Origin: Herminiimonas sp.
GTDB lineage: Bacteria; Pseudomonadota; Gammaproteobacteria; Burkholderiales; Burkholderiaceae
Reading direction: 5' to 3'
Assembly (NCBI GenBank): GCA_014377155.1
Contig: JACMQD010000028.1
Location: 1-6,121, forward strand
DNA: 6,121 bases
A model generated the notes under the pieces. It was not told the origin of the DNA. It saw nothing but the letters and a program-made list of their open reading frames with translations, and made no database searches. The position numbers and the translations under genes are program-made. This document shows, piece by piece, positions 5,687-6,121 of the stretch (its first letter is position 1; the number at the start of each line of letters is the position of its first letter).

Positions 5687-5706
5687 ATTTACCGATTCAT
5701 GTAAAT
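5687..5706. repeat. AT-rich inverted repeat, possible operator
   Basis: ATTTAC and GTAAAT are perfect 6-bp inverted repeats separated by eight bases. They lie in the most AT-rich part of the gap. The unit TACCGAT also occurs twice as a direct repeat (5676-5682 and 5690-5696), and GCTACCGA at 5674-5681 has an inverted partner TCGGTAGC at 5769-5776. This is a possible operator or promoter region for the gene at 5944, about 240 bases away. Confidence 0.25.
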
Positions 5707-5943
5707 TTAATCCGGCCCACCGAACGAATCCATCTCGCTACCAAGCGGATGCGCCATGCGCGAGATTGTCGGTAGCCTTTCCTGGCGAATGCTGGAGCGG
5801 CCACGTCACATAGTGCGTTCCCGCCTTCATGCCGCGTGCTGCCGGATGGTGCTAGCGAAACCGCTCGCCGCCCTGCAGTACCTATTTTTTCGAATGACCA
5901 CTGGGATTGAACGCCCCTGGCGCTTCAGGTTAGCGAGGCGACC

Positions 5944-6121
5944 ATGAGCCCGCCGGGATTTATTTTTGCCACCGGTACCGAAAACAGCAGCCGTACCATC
6001 GGGCATGGTACGGTCAGGGTCGATGAAATGGAAAAATGCGGCCACTACCTGCACTGGCGCACCGATTTTGCGCTGGTCGCCGCGCTAGGTATCCGCATCC
6101 CGCGATATGGACCACCCCTGC
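5944..6121 (+). CDS. Family 1 glycosyl-hydrolase-like protein, N-terminal part
   Basis: The first 59 codons of a gene that runs off the right edge. GAGG at 5935-5938 lies five bases before the ATG. The product begins MSPPGFIFATGTENS and continues with RVDEMEKCGHYLHWRTDF (25-42), then LVAALGIRIPRYGPPL (44-59). This resembles the start of GH1 (beta-glucosidase) enzymes, where an F.WG.A.. strand is followed by HY..W..D..L...LGI..YR. The ATGTENS...RVDEMEKCGHY version is that of a divergent GH1-like group, annotated as family 1 glycosylhydrolase. From memory, some members of that group are fused to an RmlD-like sugar-nucleotide reductase domain; that part, and both catalytic glutamates, would lie outside the window. 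No signal peptide is seen, so it should be cytoplasmic. Its substrate cannot be told. Confidence 0.7.
   Translation, partial: MSPPGFIFATGTENSSRTIGHGTVRVDEMEKCGHYLHWRTDFALVAALGIRIPRYGPPL

Larger units (their letters stand above)
5470..5943. other. Divergent intergenic region between the operon and the GH1-like gene
   Basis: About 470 bases carry the promoters of two divergent transcripts. Near the operon side are the tandem repeats at 5530-5550 and two ACTGCA copies 12 bases apart (5557-5562 and 5569-5574). In the middle is an AT-rich island at about 5659-5711 with an inverted repeat at 5687-5706. On the right, 5885-5890 is a run of six T without a clear preceding stem. Open frames at 5593-5775 and 5756-5947 (plus) are Arg-rich, lack ribosome binding sites and match nothing I recognise. 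Confidence 0.5.

Noticed and set aside
5756..5947. 63-codon plus-strand frame overlapping the GH1-like start (ATGA)
   Set aside because: It is Arg-rich, has no ribosome binding site and no recognisable content. The overlap alone is weak evidence.

Overview
This window looks like chromosomal DNA of a betaproteobacterium, probably Burkholderiales and most like the Oxalobacteraceae. That placement is inference from moderate-to-high GC, short intergenic gaps and the kind of proteins encoded; no rRNA or marker gene confirms it. I see no tRNA, rRNA, insertion sequence, CRISPR array or phage gene.

Layout. Positions 1-161 (minus) hold the start of an unrecognised acidic protein that runs off the left edge. 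Divergent from it, 366-1211 (plus) encodes an exported PhnD-like solute-binding protein. Its intergenic gap carries an extended -10 promoter and a short palindrome. After an intergenic stretch with a doubtful 47-codon reading frame and a perfect TATAAT box, 1584-2087 (plus) encodes a YgjP-type zinc metallopeptidase with HELAH. Convergent to that, 2123-2620 (minus) encodes a BON + LysM protein of the LysM/Kbp family. About 380 bases without a convincing gene follow.

The centre, 3003-5469 (minus), is one compact three-gene operon read right to left: a small exported or membrane-anchored protein of unknown family, a LytS/HPK7-8-type sensor histidine kinase, and a LytTR-type response regulator. 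The first two genes overlap at TAATG, and the last two are about 17 bases apart. The kinase has two membrane segments around a roughly 150-residue extracytoplasmic region with a Pro-Val-rich linker flanked by two similar short segments, so it probably senses something outside the membrane and activates a LytTR transcription factor. Two near-identical tandem repeats about 60-80 bases upstream of the operon are a candidate site for autoregulation.

Divergent from the operon, after about 470 bases of intergenic DNA, the first 59 codons of a family 1 glycosyl-hydrolase-like protein begin at 5944 and run off the right edge.

Most genes belong to recognisable families. The least described element is the three-gene signalling operon, with its unusual kinase sensor region and its small coupled exported protein. 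No clearly novel defence or mobile system is visible.
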